Translations under genes and position numbers: made by a program
Shown here: positions 1-8,136 of the stretch, one piece after another
Layout: every line of letters begins with the position of its first letter
How positions within the stretch are numbered: the stretch's first letter is position 1
The notes under the pieces: generated by a model
What the model saw: the letters and a program-made list of their open reading frames with translations, nothing else
Databases searched by the model: none
What the model was told of the DNA's origin: nothing
DNA from: Candidatus Apopatocola equi
GTDB lineage: Bacteria; Bacillota; Clostridia; Oscillospirales; Oscillospiraceae
Direction of reading: 5' to 3'
Assembly: GCA_018065965.1 (NCBI GenBank)
Contig: JAGHSH010000095.1
Coordinates: 1 to 32,266 of the forward strand
Length of the DNA stretch: 32,266 nucleotides

Positions 1-125
1 ACGAGGATCGCGCTTACCGGCAGGCACTGGGGCTTGCCGGGCAGGCCGCCGTCCGGGAGCGCTGCAGCGCGGAGAACTGTTTCCGCTTCCTCCGTACCGC
101 GTTGGAGGAGAGCGAAGCCCCATAA
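1..125 (+). CDS. 3' end of an upstream gene (partial)
   Basis: The third forward frame is open from the window edge and ends with TAA at 123-125, 25 bases before the next start codon. The visible tail is about 40 residues, rich in Ala, Arg and Glu, and ends in ALEESEAP. A run reading AAVRERCSAENCFRFL resembles the C-terminal helix of family-1 glycosyltransferases, but this is a weak resemblance and the catalytic part lies outside the window. The short gap to the next gene suggests one transcription unit. Confidence 0.45.
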   Translation, partial: EDRAYRQALGLAGQAAVRERCSAENCFRFLRTALEESEAP

Positions 126-150
126 CAGAAACGAAAAGGACACTCCGATC

Positions 151-1599
151 ATGACCAGGAAAGAAATTCTCCGCCGAATGGCGCTGGGAGCCGCTGCGGC
201 TCTCGCCCTTGCCCTGCTGATCCTCACCCTTGCGCTCCATCCCAGCCGCACGCTCATCGGGGGCTGGTACTACCGCCGGAACGAGACCGTGCTGGATCTC
301 TCCGGGGAGAAGCTCCGCTCCAACCGGGGGCTGCTGCGGCTGAACCGGCCGGAAAAGCTGGATCTGCGCGGCTGCCGTCTCAGCGCCGGGGAGCTCATCG
401 AGCTGGCGGAACGCTTCCCCGACTGCGAGATCCGCTGCGAGGTACCCGTAGGCAATGAGCGCATCGATAATTTCTCCGAGAGTCTGACGCTCAGCGAATG
501 CCGGGAGGAGCTTCTTATTCTCTTCCCCCGGCTCCGGACGCTGGAGCTGCGGGACGTCCTCCCGGAGGAGGCCGAGCGTTCCGCCTTTGCCCGGCGGCAT
601 CCGGCTCTGACCGTCCTCTACACCCGGGAGGCAGCGGCCGGGCACTACTTTCCCTTTGACTGCACGGAAATGGATCTCTCCGGCTGCACGGACTTCAGGC
701 TCTCGGCTCTCGCCCGACGGCTGCCGGAGTTCCCGCAGCTCCGGCGGCTCGTGCTCACCGGCTGCGGCTTTGAGCAGGAGAGTCTGCTTCTCTTCCGCAG
801 CGATCTGCCGGACATAGAGGTCGTGTGGGACATTCCTCTTTACGGAAAGACCTTCCTCTCCACAGACAGGGAGATCGATCTGAGCGGGCAATGGATCGCA
901 AAAACGGAGGAGCTGGAGGCCGCCCTGCCCTGCTTCTCCGAGCTGGAGACGGTGATCCTCTGCAACTGCGGCATTTCCGACGAGGATATGGATGCGCTGG
1001 ATCGGCGCTATGAGAACATACGTTTTCTCTGGGAGGTACATTTCGGGGTCTTCCATCTGCGCACCGACACCACCCGCTTTCTGGCGCTGGCCTGGGAGAA
1101 CGGCTACACCTGGCTCAGTGACGAGCAGCTGGTGCCCCTGAGCTACTGCCGGGACATGGTAGCGCTGGATCTGGGACATATGTGGTTTTCCGACACCACC
1201 TTCCTCCGGGACATGACCCACCTGCGCTGGCTCATCCTGGCCGACAACCGCATCAAGGACATCAGCTCCCTTGCCAATCTGCAGGAGCTGGAGTATCTGG
1301 AGCTTTTCCTCTGCGATGTGACGGACATCTCCCCCCTGCTCTCCTGCAAGAATCTGAAATACCTGAATCTGGCCTACTGCCCGGTGAAGAATGCGGAGCT
1401 TCTGGCGCAGCTGCCCTCGCTGGAGCGGCTCTGGGTCAACGGCTGCCCCATCAGCTACGCTGCCCTGCGGACGATCCGGGAGGCGCTGCCGAACATCGAG
1501 ATCAACACCGTCGGGGAGGAATCCACCGGTCAGGGCTGGCGGAAGCACCCGTCCTATTACGAAATGCGCGACGCCTTCGGTGCGGCGTATATGGAATAA
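151..1599 (+). CDS. Membrane-anchored leucine-rich-repeat protein
   Basis: This 482-residue protein starts at ATG 151 (MTRKEILRR). The open frame reaches back to position 34, but that part overlaps the upstream gene and reads as arginine-rich shadow. Residues about 8-30 form one hydrophobic helix (signal anchor). The rest carries irregular leucine-rich repeats such as LDLSG, LDLRGC, LVLTGCG and LILADNRIKDISSL. The clearest canonical LRR units (SLANLQELEYLELF, SCKNLKYLNLAYC) are near residues 370-440. No catalytic motif is visible. LRR proteins of this kind are usually surface-exposed binding scaffolds; the ligand is unknown. The gene may be cotranscribed with the gene ending at 125 and stops at the terminator at 1604-1639. 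Confidence 0.75.
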   Translation: MTRKEILRRMALGAAAALALALLILTLALHPSRTLIGGWYYRRNETVLDLSGEKLRSNRGLLRLNRPEKLDLRGCRLSAGELIELAERFPDCEIRCEVPVGNERIDNFSESLTLSECREELLILFPRLRTLELRDVLPEEAERSAFARRHPALTVLYTREAAAGHYFPFDCTEMDLSGCTDFRLSALARRLPEFPQLRRLVLTGCGFEQESLLLFRSDLPDIEVVWDIPLYGKTFLSTDREIDLSGQWIAKTEELEAALPCFSELETVILCNCGISDEDMDALDRRYENIRFLWEVHFGVFHLRTDTTRFLALAWENGYTWLSDEQLVPLSYCRDMVALDLGHMWFSDTTFLRDMTHLRWLILADNRIKDISSLANLQELEYLELFLCDVTDISPLLSCKNLKYLNLAYCPVKNAELLAQLPSLERLWVNGCPISYAALRTIREALPNIEINTVGEESTGQGWRKHPSYYEMRDAFGAAYME

Positions 1600-1603
1600 A
1601 AAA

Positions 1604-1639
1604 ACTGCCCCGGCTTCCCTTTCGGAAAGCCGGGGCAGT
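1604..1639. terminator. Bidirectional intrinsic terminator
   Basis: A perfect 13-bp stem (1604-1616 pairs with 1627-1639) encloses a 10-base loop. A run of A lies before the stem on the plus strand, which gives the U-tract for the minus direction. It sits between the convergent LRR gene and the small minus-strand gene. Confidence 0.8.
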
Positions 1640-1644
1640 ATCGT

Positions 1645-1869
1645 TCAGCACTCGCTGAAGGTGTAGCGGGCAGCGAGACCGAAGCTGTCGCCGGCCGTGA
1701 TCACCAGATCGCCGTCGGAGTTCTCATTGGCCTCGCGGACGGGGAAACGGCAGTGAGCCCTGACCCACTCCACGGGATCGTCACAGCGGACATCAATAAA
1801 CTCCGTCCGGGGTCTGTCTGCGCCGCCGCAGGGATTGATATCCTCCACCATTACTTCGTAATCTTTCAT
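1645..1869 (-). CDS. Small acidic protein of unknown function
   Basis: This is a 74-residue acidic protein that I do not recognise. It has no signal peptide or membrane segment and three cysteines (CGG, RCDD, SEC at the end). It lies 17 bases downstream of the lipoprotein gene on the same strand and ends just before a shared terminator, so it is probably the second gene of that operon. The stop codon is TGA. Codon use looks like that of the neighbours, which supports a real gene, but no function can be given. Confidence 0.55.
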   Translation of the reverse strand: MKDYEVMVEDINPCGGADRPRTEFIDVRCDDPVEWVRAHCRFPVREANENSDGDLVITAGDSFGLAARYTFSEC

Positions 1870-1886
1870 AGCAGTCTCTTCGTCCT

Positions 1887-3236
1887 TTATCCTCTGTAAT
1901 ATGTCCAGAACTGCCCTTCCTCATAGGTCATCTTGAAGCAGTTGAAATACTGATCCTTGAGCCGGTAGCTCATTTCCGTCTCGGGGTCAAAAATATAGGT
2001 CACGCCGTCCTCAAAGGGGATCTCCACCCAGCTGTGGGGGTCAGCCTCATGACCCACCAGACCGCTGACGCATTTCGCATCGTAGCCCAGAGCGCGGGCC
2101 AGCGCCCAGAAGGTGCCGGTGAAGTTATAGCAGTTGCCCTTGCCGGTCTCCATCATGGTGCGGGCCTCGTCGATCTCCCAGCCGGTCTCGCCTACCTCAT
2201 AGTAGTTCCGGCGCAGGTAGAGGAAGCTGTCGCGGACATAGAGATACGCCTTTTTCAGCGCCTCCTCCCGGTCTCCCACCGGCTCGACCTTGTTGCGCAG
2301 CACCTTGGCCACCATGGCGTCCAGCAGCTCATCGCCGCTGGTATAGGCGCCGTCGCTGCCGAAATGCAGGCTGCCCAGATCGGTATCCTTGATGAAGTAG
2401 CCGTTTTCGTCAAAACAGAAGAGTCTGCCGTTGAGATGCAGGAAGCCCTGTCGGCTGCCCCAGTCCCGGCTTCCGCCGCCCAGCGCGGAAACGGCGGCAT
2501 AGCAGGGATGATCCCGGGGTACATCCGGGTAGTCGGCCGCGCCGCTCTGCAGTCCCAGCAGCTCGGCAAAGAGCATGGCCGCGCCGCCTCTCGTCAGCGG
2601 CAGCTCACAGTGGGAGAGCGCGGCATCCACCGCCGTCACCGGGAAGATCCGCTCCAGCAGAGCCGCCAGATCCCCCAGGGCAATGGGCACATCGGGGTAG
2701 AACTTTCCCTCGTCCAGCGGGAAATAGTCCGCCGCGGCAAGGGTGGAGGCCGCCTTGTAGCAGGCCGCCGCCGTGGTCACGTCCGCCAGAAACACCTCCG
2801 TGGCGGGCTTGTTCTGCAGCAGGTTATAGACCAGCCGCACAGCGTCGCTGCGGGTAAACTCCGCATCCGGCCGGAACAGGCCGTCCCGGTCAGGCTCAAA
2901 GGCGCCCCGGCCGTCGTTAAGTGCCGGAACGAAGGCTGCCGTCAGCTCCAGATCGGCGTGGATCTCCACCGTCTCCGGCCGGACAACGTTCCCCGCGGGA
3001 TCCAGCCAGCAGCGAAAGCCGCCCTCCACAGCCGCACCCGCGGGCGTACCGCCGTCCTCCAGCGTCTCGCTGCGGACGATCTCCCCGTTGACCGTATAGC
3101 GTACGGTGTAGAGGGGCGGGGCGGTGACCTCCGCTGTGGGCTCCGGCGTTTCCACAGCTGCCGACGGAACAGTTCTGCTTTTGCCGCAGCCTGTCAGCAG
3201 CAGGGCGAGGAGCAGAGGGATCAGCAGTTTTTTCAT
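1887..3236 (-). CDS. Lipoprotein with SLH-like and transglutaminase-like domains
   Basis: The start chosen is ATG 3234-3236, giving 449 residues, because it has a GGAG ribosome site and begins a clear lipoprotein signal (MKKLL...LLLTGC, lipobox Cys 19). The open frame further upstream is not needed. After a Thr/Pro-rich linker comes a short beta-rich segment (YTVRYTVNGE), like InlB B-type repeats. Next are SLH-like stretches (FEPDRDGLFRPDAEFTRSDA, and YPDV near the middle), then a transglutaminase-like fold with a candidate triad C369 (KGNCYN), H401 (PHSWVEI) and D417 (FDPE). Such proteins are exported and may crosslink or cleave cell-surface proteins or peptidoglycan; the substrate is unknown. 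It is transcribed divergently from the DnaQ gene. Confidence 0.8.
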   Translation of the reverse strand: MKKLLIPLLLALLLTGCGKSRTVPSAAVETPEPTAEVTAPPLYTVRYTVNGEIVRSETLEDGGTPAGAAVEGGFRCWLDPAGNVVRPETVEIHADLELTAAFVPALNDGRGAFEPDRDGLFRPDAEFTRSDAVRLVYNLLQNKPATEVFLADVTTAAACYKAASTLAAADYFPLDEGKFYPDVPIALGDLAALLERIFPVTAVDAALSHCELPLTRGGAAMLFAELLGLQSGAADYPDVPRDHPCYAAVSALGGGSRDWGSRQGFLHLNGRLFCFDENGYFIKDTDLGSLHFGSDGAYTSGDELLDAMVAKVLRNKVEPVGDREEALKKAYLYVRDSFLYLRRNYYEVGETGWEIDEARTMMETGKGNCYNFTGTFWALARALGYDAKCVSGLVGHEADPHSWVEIPFEDGVTYIFDPETEMSYRLKDQYFNCFKMTYEEGQFWTYYRG

Positions 3237-3270
3237 AGGACTTCTCCAATAATCGACACAGAATAAGGTT

Positions 3271-3298
3271 AGTATACACGTTTTTTTCTTTTTCGCAA
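3271..3298 (-). promoter_or_regulatory. Sigma-A promoter of the lipoprotein gene
   Basis: On the minus strand there is TTGCGA, 16 bases, then TATACT, about 35 bases before the lipoprotein start. The spacer is A-rich. Confidence 0.6.
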
Positions 3299-3314
3299 GC
3301 CCCTCCGCAGGCTC

Positions 3315-3343
3315 TTGCAAAAATTGTCAGCCTGCGTTATGAT
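3315..3343 (+). promoter_or_regulatory. Sigma-A promoter of the DnaQ-like gene
   Basis: TTGCAA, 17 bases, TATGAT. It lies back to back with the lipoprotein promoter and 22 bases before the DnaQ start codon, whose ribosome site is GGGAGAGGAG. Confidence 0.6.
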
Positions 3344-3365
3344 GGGCGGGAGAGGAGCGTGAAGC

Positions 3366-3893
3366 ATGGAAAAGCCCAGTTATTCCCTGAACCGGAACTT
3401 CGATCCCTTTGTGGTCTTTGATCTGGAGACCACCGGCGTGGGCCGCGCAGACAAGATCACCGAGATCGGCGCGGTGCGCATGGAGTGCGGAGAGATCACC
3501 GCCACCTTTTCCTCTCTGGTGAATCCCGGCCGTCCCATACCCTATGAGGTGCAGCGCCTGACGGGCATCACCAACGCCATGGTGGCCGATGCCCCCACCG
3601 TGGAGGAGCTGCTGCCCTCCTTCCTCGATTTTGTGGGCGAGTGCCCGCTGGTGGCCCACAACGCTCCCTTTGACGCAGGCTTTCTGCTTCGGGAGTGCGA
3701 AAAGCTGGGGCTGCACGTAGATGTTCCCTTTGTTGATACCCTCCGGCTGGCCCGCCGGGTCTTTCCCGGGCTGCCCAGCTACAAGTTGGTGTATCTCACG
3801 GACTATTTCTGCATTTCCCAGAGCAGCGCCCACCGGGCCTGGTGCGACGCGGAGGCCACCGGAAAGCTGTATCGGATGATGAGAGAGTCCTGA
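3366..3893 (+). CDS. DnaQ/PolC-type 3'-5' exonuclease
   Basis: This 175-residue protein is a stand-alone DEDDh exonuclease of the DNA polymerase III epsilon / PolC proofreading family. The motifs are complete: ExoI FDLETTG (D19, E21), ExoII AHNAPFD (D103) and ExoIII with H156 and D161 (HRAWCDAEATG). The length covers only the exonuclease fold, with no polymerase, helicase or BRCT part. Stand-alone copies are common in Clostridia and are thought to trim DNA or RNA 3' ends in repair. It has its own promoter and no obvious operon partner, as the next gene has a separate promoter. Confidence 0.9.
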   Translation: MEKPSYSLNRNFDPFVVFDLETTGVGRADKITEIGAVRMECGEITATFSSLVNPGRPIPYEVQRLTGITNAMVADAPTVEELLPSFLDFVGECPLVAHNAPFDAGFLLRECEKLGLHVDVPFVDTLRLARRVFPGLPSYKLVYLTDYFCISQSSAHRAWCDAEATGKLYRMMRES

Positions 3894-4058
3894 GTTCTGC
3901 GTCCCGTCCTCCTGCACCTTCCGGCAAAACGGACAGGTGCATGTTTCTTTTTGCGCTCAGCACCCGGGAGGAGGGCTGCTGCCGCTTTGTCAGCGGGATG
4001 GTAACGGTTTGATAAAAAAATGCCTCCCGATTTGTTGTTTTTTTGTTGTCTTTGTCCT

Positions 4059-4087
4059 TTGGCATTTTGCATCCAAAAGGATATAAT
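4059..4087 (+). promoter_or_regulatory. Sigma-A promoter of the MATE gene
   Basis: TTGGCA, 17 bases, TATAAT: nearly consensus. The expected transcription start is around 4093-4095, only 6-8 bases before the ATG at 4101. Confidence 0.75.
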
Positions 4088-4100
4088 TGGAAATATATAA

Positions 4101-5540
4101 ATGAGAAAGGTTAATGAACGGTTTATGGATGAAAAGCAACGCCTCGCCCGCGAGAACAGGCGAAAAATGATGCTGGAGGAGAAGATGCTGCGGGTGATCC
4201 CCAAGGTGGCCATTCCCATGATCATCTCCTCTCTGGTAGACTCGATTTACAATCTGGCCGATACCTTCTTTGTCAGCCAGCTGGGTAAGAGCGCCACGGC
4301 TGCCGTGGCGGTCAACGACTCGCTGATGACGATCCTGAGGGCGGTGTCCATGGGCTTTGCCATCGGCGCGTCCAGCTACATCTCCCGTCTTACGGGTGCG
4401 GAGAAGGATGAACGGGCCTCCAGCGTAGCCAGTACGACGCTGATCGTGGGCTGCATTTTCTCGGCTCTGTTCGCCGGTGTGTGCCTCTGCTTCCGGGGGC
4501 CGCTGGTGCTGCTGCTGGGCATCACGCAGGACGCCAAGCAGTACTGCATGGACTATGCCCTGTGGATCCTGCTGGCCGCACCCTTTACCACAGCGGGACT
4601 GATGATGAACCAGTTTCTGCGAAGTGAGGGCAGTACCACCTATGCCATGATCGGCACCACCTCCGGCTGTATCCTCAACTGCATTCTGGATCCCCTCTTT
4701 ATCCGCACCTTCGGCTGGGGCGTGGGCGGCGCAGCGGCGGCCACGGCACTCTCCAAGGTGGTAAGCTGCTTCGTGCTGGCCCTGCCCTTTATCCGCCACT
4801 CCGCCATGCTGACCCTCTCGCCCAGGCTTTTCAGTCTAGAGAAGGACAATGTGACCGAGGTGGCCCGTATGGGTATCCCCTCCTTCCTGCGTATGTCCCT
4901 GATGTCTCTGGGCGGCATCGTCACCAACAACGTGGCGCGCGGCTTCGGCACGGCAGTGCTGGCGGCCATCTCCATTGCCAACAAGCTCAATAAGTTCATC
5001 TCCTCCGCCATCATGGGCTTCTCTCAGGGCTTCGGCCCCGTGGCGGGCTTCTGCTGGGGCGCGAAGCGCTACAGGCGTGTCCGGGAGGCCTATTTCACCA
5101 CGCTGGGCATCGGTTCGGTCTGCGCCCTCGTTTTCGGCGGCGCCATGTTCTTCGGTGCGGGCCCGCTGATCGGCGTGTTCAACTCCGAGAGCGACCCGGA
5201 GGTGCTGGCCATCGGCATCCTGAAGATCCGCAGCCTCTGCCTGATGCTGATCCCTCATATCGTGGTCATGGTCACCAGCAACCTCTACCAGTCGCTGGGC
5301 CGTCCCGTCGGCAATCTGGTGCTGAGTATGTCCCGGCAGCTGCTGGTGCTGATCCCGCTGGTGCTGACCCTGCCCCGCATCTACGGCGCCAATGGCCTTG
5401 CCGTGACGCAGGCGGCATCCGACGGCATATCCTTCCTGCTGCTGGCTCTGCCCCTTGTCATCTATATGTTCAGGAAGATCGGCAAGCTTCAGGACGGCGA
5501 TCCCTCGCCCTTTGCCTCCGATGCGAAGGTGAACAGATAA
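4101..5540 (+). CDS. MATE-family multidrug/cation antiporter
   Basis: This 479-residue integral membrane protein is of normal MATE length. The N-terminal half begins with an IPMIISSLVDSIYNLADTFFVSQLG helix, the typical MATE first helix, and about twelve hydrophobic segments follow in two similar halves. These proteins export cationic drugs or metabolites using a sodium or proton gradient; the substrate cannot be read from sequence. Start choice is uncertain. ATG 4101 would be almost leaderless given the promoter, while ATG 4125 (MDEKQRLARE) leaves a normal leader but a ribosome site (AAAGG) spaced 14 bases away. The gene ends at a long hairpin shared with clpC. Confidence 0.9.
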   Translation: MRKVNERFMDEKQRLARENRRKMMLEEKMLRVIPKVAIPMIISSLVDSIYNLADTFFVSQLGKSATAAVAVNDSLMTILRAVSMGFAIGASSYISRLTGAEKDERASSVASTTLIVGCIFSALFAGVCLCFRGPLVLLLGITQDAKQYCMDYALWILLAAPFTTAGLMMNQFLRSEGSTTYAMIGTTSGCILNCILDPLFIRTFGWGVGGAAAATALSKVVSCFVLALPFIRHSAMLTLSPRLFSLEKDNVTEVARMGIPSFLRMSLMSLGGIVTNNVARGFGTAVLAAISIANKLNKFISSAIMGFSQGFGPVAGFCWGAKRYRRVREAYFTTLGIGSVCALVFGGAMFFGAGPLIGVFNSESDPEVLAIGILKIRSLCLMLIPHIVVMVTSNLYQSLGRPVGNLVLSMSRQLLVLIPLVLTLPRIYGANGLAVTQAASDGISFLLLALPLVIYMFRKIGKLQDGDPSPFASDAKVNR

Positions 5541-5542
5541 TA

Positions 5543-5607
5543 CAAGCGAAAAGAGACGGTTTTCTCCTGTCGTTCCGACAGAAGAGAACCGTCTCTTCTT
5601 TTGCTTG
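5543..5607. terminator. Long bidirectional hairpin terminator
   Basis: An almost perfect stem of roughly 29 bp spans this interval, with the loop around 5573-5576 and T-rich flanks on both arms. It separates the convergent MATE and clpC genes and can serve both. Confidence 0.8.
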
Positions 5608-5625
5608 CGGAAGCCTCCGGCTGAT

Positions 5626-7635
5626 TTACGCCGCAGTCTTCACCACATCCAGTGCGCCGTCTGTCACGATCAGCTCGGCTTTGTCGCCCGCCCTGATCTT
5701 TCCCTCCAGCAGCCGCTCGGCGGCGGTGTCCTCCACCTGCGCCTGAACGGTGCGGCGCAGGGGCCGTGCGCCGTACTCCGGATCGTAGCCCCGGGTGCAG
5801 AGCAGCTCCAGCGCCTCGTCCGTGACGGAGAGCTCCACGCCGATATCCCGCAGGCGCTGCTTCACGCTCTCGAGCATATGGAGGGCGATGGTACGGATAT
5901 CCTCCCGTCCGAGCTGACGGAATACGATGGTATCGTCAATGCGGTTGAGGAATTCGGGGCGGAAGGTCTTTTTCAGATCCTGCAGGATGAGCCCGCGGCT
6001 CTCCTCGTAGCTCCGCTCTTCCCCGTTCCCGCCGCTGAAGCCCAGTGCCGTTTTCTTTTCGGTCAGGTAGCGTGCGCCCAGATTGCTGGTCATGACGATG
6101 ATGGTATTGCGGAAGTCCACAAGCCGACCCTGAGCGTCGGTCAGACGGCCGTCGTCCATGATCTGCAGGAGGATGTTGAAAACGTCCTCGTCCGCCTTCT
6201 CGATCTCGTCGAAAAGCACCACGCTGTAGGGCTTGCGGCGCACCTTCTCGGTGAGCTGGCCGCCCTCGTCATAGCCCACATAGCCCGGAGGGGAGCCGAT
6301 GAGCTTGCTGACGGTGTGCTTTTCCATATATTCGCTCATGTCCAGCCGGATCATGGCGTTCTCATCGCCGAACACCGCCTCGGCCAGCGCCTTGCACAGC
6401 TCGGTCTTGCCCACGCCGGTGGGGCCCAGGAACAGGAAACTGCCCACGGGGCGCTTGGGATCCTTCAGTCCCACACGGCCCCGGCGGATAGCTTTGGACA
6501 CGGCGGTGACCGCCTCGTCCTGCCCCACCAGTCTGCGATGGAGCACATCCTCCATATGCAGCAGCCGCTGACTTTCGTCCTCCGTCAGACTCTGCACGGG
6601 AACTCCCGTCCAGCCGGAGACCACGGCGGCGATGTCCTCGGCCGTGACCGATGTGCCGCTGCTGCGGGAAGCGTCCCAGCTCTCCCGCTCCTTTTTCAGC
6701 TCCTCCTGCTGCTCCCGCTCCCGATCCCGGAGAATGGCGGCCTGCTCATAATCCTGCGCCTTGATGGCCTCCTCCTTCTCGGCGGCGATGGCACGGAGCC
6801 TGTCCTCGATCACGCGCATACCGTCGGGGGCGGTGAGCGTGCCCATCCGCACCCGGGAGGCCGCCTCGTCCATCAGATCGATGGCCTTGTCCGGCAGGAA
6901 GCGGTCGGCAATGTAGCGGGAGGAGAGCCGCACGGCAGCCTCCACCGCCTCATCGGTGATGGTGAGCTTATGGTGCGCCTCGTAGCGGTCGCGGAGACCC
7001 TTGATGATGGCGATGCTCTCCTCCGCGGTGGGCTCGTCCACGGTCACGCTCTGGAACCGGCGCTCCAGCGCCGCGTCCTTTTCGATATACTTTCTGTACT
7101 CATTCAGGGTCGTCGCGCCGATAAGGCGGATCTCGCCGCGCCCCAGAGCCGGCTTGATGATGTTGGCCGCATCGATGGCGCCCTCGGCAGCGCCTGCACC
7201 GATGATGGTATGCAGCTCGTCGATGAAGAGGATCACGTCGCTGCTCTTGCCCGCCTCCTCAATGGCGGCCTTGATGCGCTCCTCAAAATCGCCCCGGTAC
7301 TTGGTTCCGGCCAGCATGGAGGTCAGATCCAGCGTGATGAGCCGCTTGCTGCGCAGATCCTCGGGCACCTCCCCGGCATGGATCCGCTGGGCAAGCCCTT
7401 CCACGATGGCGGTCTTGCCTACGCCGGGCTCACCGATGAGCACCGGGTTATTCTTGCTGCGGCGGGAGAGGATCTGGATCACCCGGAGGATCTCCCGATC
7501 CCGGCCGATGACCGGATCCAGCTGTCCCTTTGCGGCCAGCTCCGTCAGATCCCGGCCGTACTGATCCAGCGTCCTGGTTTCGCTGCGGCGCTCCCGATCC
7601 CGGCCCTTTGCCCCGCTTCGCGCGGTGTCCCGGCT
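5626..7635 (-). CDS. clpC: ClpC ATPase modules (3' part of amber-interrupted clpC)
   Basis: This is the AAA+ part of ClpC, the Hsp100 unfoldase that feeds ClpP. The frame is continuous with the N-domain upstream but separated from it by TAG at 7636-7638. Visible in order: a linker ending LDPVIGRDRE, Walker A GEPGVGKT, Walker B ILFIDEL, a sensor region, an M-domain coiled coil with a UVR-like stretch (KAQDYEQAAILRDRE), second Walker A GPTGVGKT, Walker B VVLFDEIEKA, GYVGYDEGGQL and the C-terminal FRPEFLNRID / YGARPLRR motifs. No ATG, GTG or TTG occurs in frame between the TAG and GTG 7480-7482. That GTG lies inside the conserved start of the first ATPase domain and would cut it. So this part is either not made, made by readthrough, or the TAG is a sequence error. 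Confidence 0.85.
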   Translation of the reverse strand, partial: SRDTARSGAKGRDRERRSETRTLDQYGRDLTELAAKGQLDPVIGRDREILRVIQILSRRSKNNPVLIGEPGVGKTAIVEGLAQRIHAGEVPEDLRSKRLITLDLTSMLAGTKYRGDFEERIKAAIEEAGKSSDVILFIDELHTIIGAGAAEGAIDAANIIKPALGRGEIRLIGATTLNEYRKYIEKDAALERRFQSVTVDEPTAEESIAIIKGLRDRYEAHHKLTITDEAVEAAVRLSSRYIADRFLPDKAIDLMDEAASRVRMGTLTAPDGMRVIEDRLRAIAAEKEEAIKAQDYEQAAILRDREREQQEELKKERESWDASRSSGTSVTAEDIAAVVSGWTGVPVQSLTEDESQRLLHMEDVLHRRLVGQDEAVTAVSKAIRRGRVGLKDPKRPVGSFLFLGPTGVGKTELCKALAEAVFGDENAMIRLDMSEYMEKHTVSKLIGSPPGYVGYDEGGQLTEKVRRKPYSVVLFDEIEKADEDVFNILLQIMDDGRLTDAQGRLVDFRNTIIVMTSNLGARYLTEKKTALGFSGGNGEERSYEESRGLILQDLKKTFRPEFLNRIDDTIVFRQLGREDIRTIALHMLESVKQRLRDIGVELSVTDEALELLCTRGYDPEYGARPLRRTVQAQVEDTAAERLLEGKIRAGDKAELIVTDGALDVVKTAA

Positions 7636-8070
7636 CTAGATCCCCCGCAGGCGTTCGAGAATGTCGGTATAGAGCCGGTTCAGATCCACGCCCGTGGAGG
7701 TGAGCATACGGGCGGCGGTGCAGTCCCCCTGCCGGAGGATGCCCATGAGCAGATGCTCCGTACCCACATAGCTCTGTCCCAGTCTGGCCGCATCTGCGGC
7801 GGCGAGCTCCACGGCGCGCTTGCAGCGGGGACTCAGTCCCTGCAGGGGTGCGCCGGGTGTGCCTCTGCCGTTTTCCTTTTCCAGCAGCTCCGCAAGGAAT
7901 GCCTCGTCCAGTCCCGCCGTGCGCAGTACCCTCGCGCCAAGTCCCTCACTCTCCCGGGCGATGCCCAGCAGCAGGTGCTCCGTGCCCACATAGCTGTGAC
8001 CGAATTCCCCGGCGCACTCCTGCGCCTTCTCAATGGCGGAGCGTGCCCGCTCAGTGAATTTATCGTTCAT
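7636..8070 (-). CDS. clpC: ClpC N-terminal domain (5' part of amber-interrupted clpC)
   Basis: Translation from ATG 8070 gives 144 residues that form the complete double Clp-N repeat (YVGTEHLLLGIA and YVGTEHLLMGIL), the docking site for adaptors and, in relatives, phosphoarginine. It ends with TAG, exactly where the N-domain passes into the linker of a normal ClpC. Domain plus downstream ATPase would total about 814 codons, matching the usual ClpC length of about 810. The ribosome site AAAGGAGGG is excellent. It is third in the ctsR-mcsA-clpC order. As it stands the locus would make a free N-domain. TAG is used as a normal stop by other genes here (19532, 14983, 16112), so general amber recoding is unlikely. 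Confidence 0.85.
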   Translation of the reverse strand: MNDKFTERARSAIEKAQECAGEFGHSYVGTEHLLLGIARESEGLGARVLRTAGLDEAFLAELLEKENGRGTPGAPLQGLSPRCKRAVELAAADAARLGQSYVGTEHLLMGILRQGDCTAARMLTSTGVDLNRLYTDILERLRGI

Positions 8071-8092
8071 GTCCTGTCCCTCCTTTGCAAAA

Positions 8093-8113
8093 GGGGCGCG
8101 CCGTGCGCGCCCC
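8093..8113 (-). other. GC-rich hairpin between mcsA and clpC
   Basis: A 9-bp GC-only stem (8093-8101 with 8105-8113) with a 3-base loop lies in the 66-base gap between mcsA and clpC. There is no U-tract on the minus strand, so it is more likely an mRNA-processing or stability element than a terminator. Confidence 0.45.
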
Positions 8114-8136
8114 GTGAACCGTCAGATATGCTTTGC

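Noticed and set aside
34..150. N-terminal extension of the LRR protein to position 34
   Set aside because: It overlaps the upstream gene's real 3' end in another frame and reads as arginine-rich shadow; a signal anchor follows ATG 151.
2034..3266. Long plus-strand frame over the lipoprotein gene
   Set aside because: Antisense shadow of a GC-rich gene with clear domains; no ribosome site or recognisable domain.
5626..8070. Genome-wide amber recoding as explanation for clpC
   Set aside because: TAG ends several other genes in the window (19532, 14983, 16112) at sensible positions, so it acts as a stop here.
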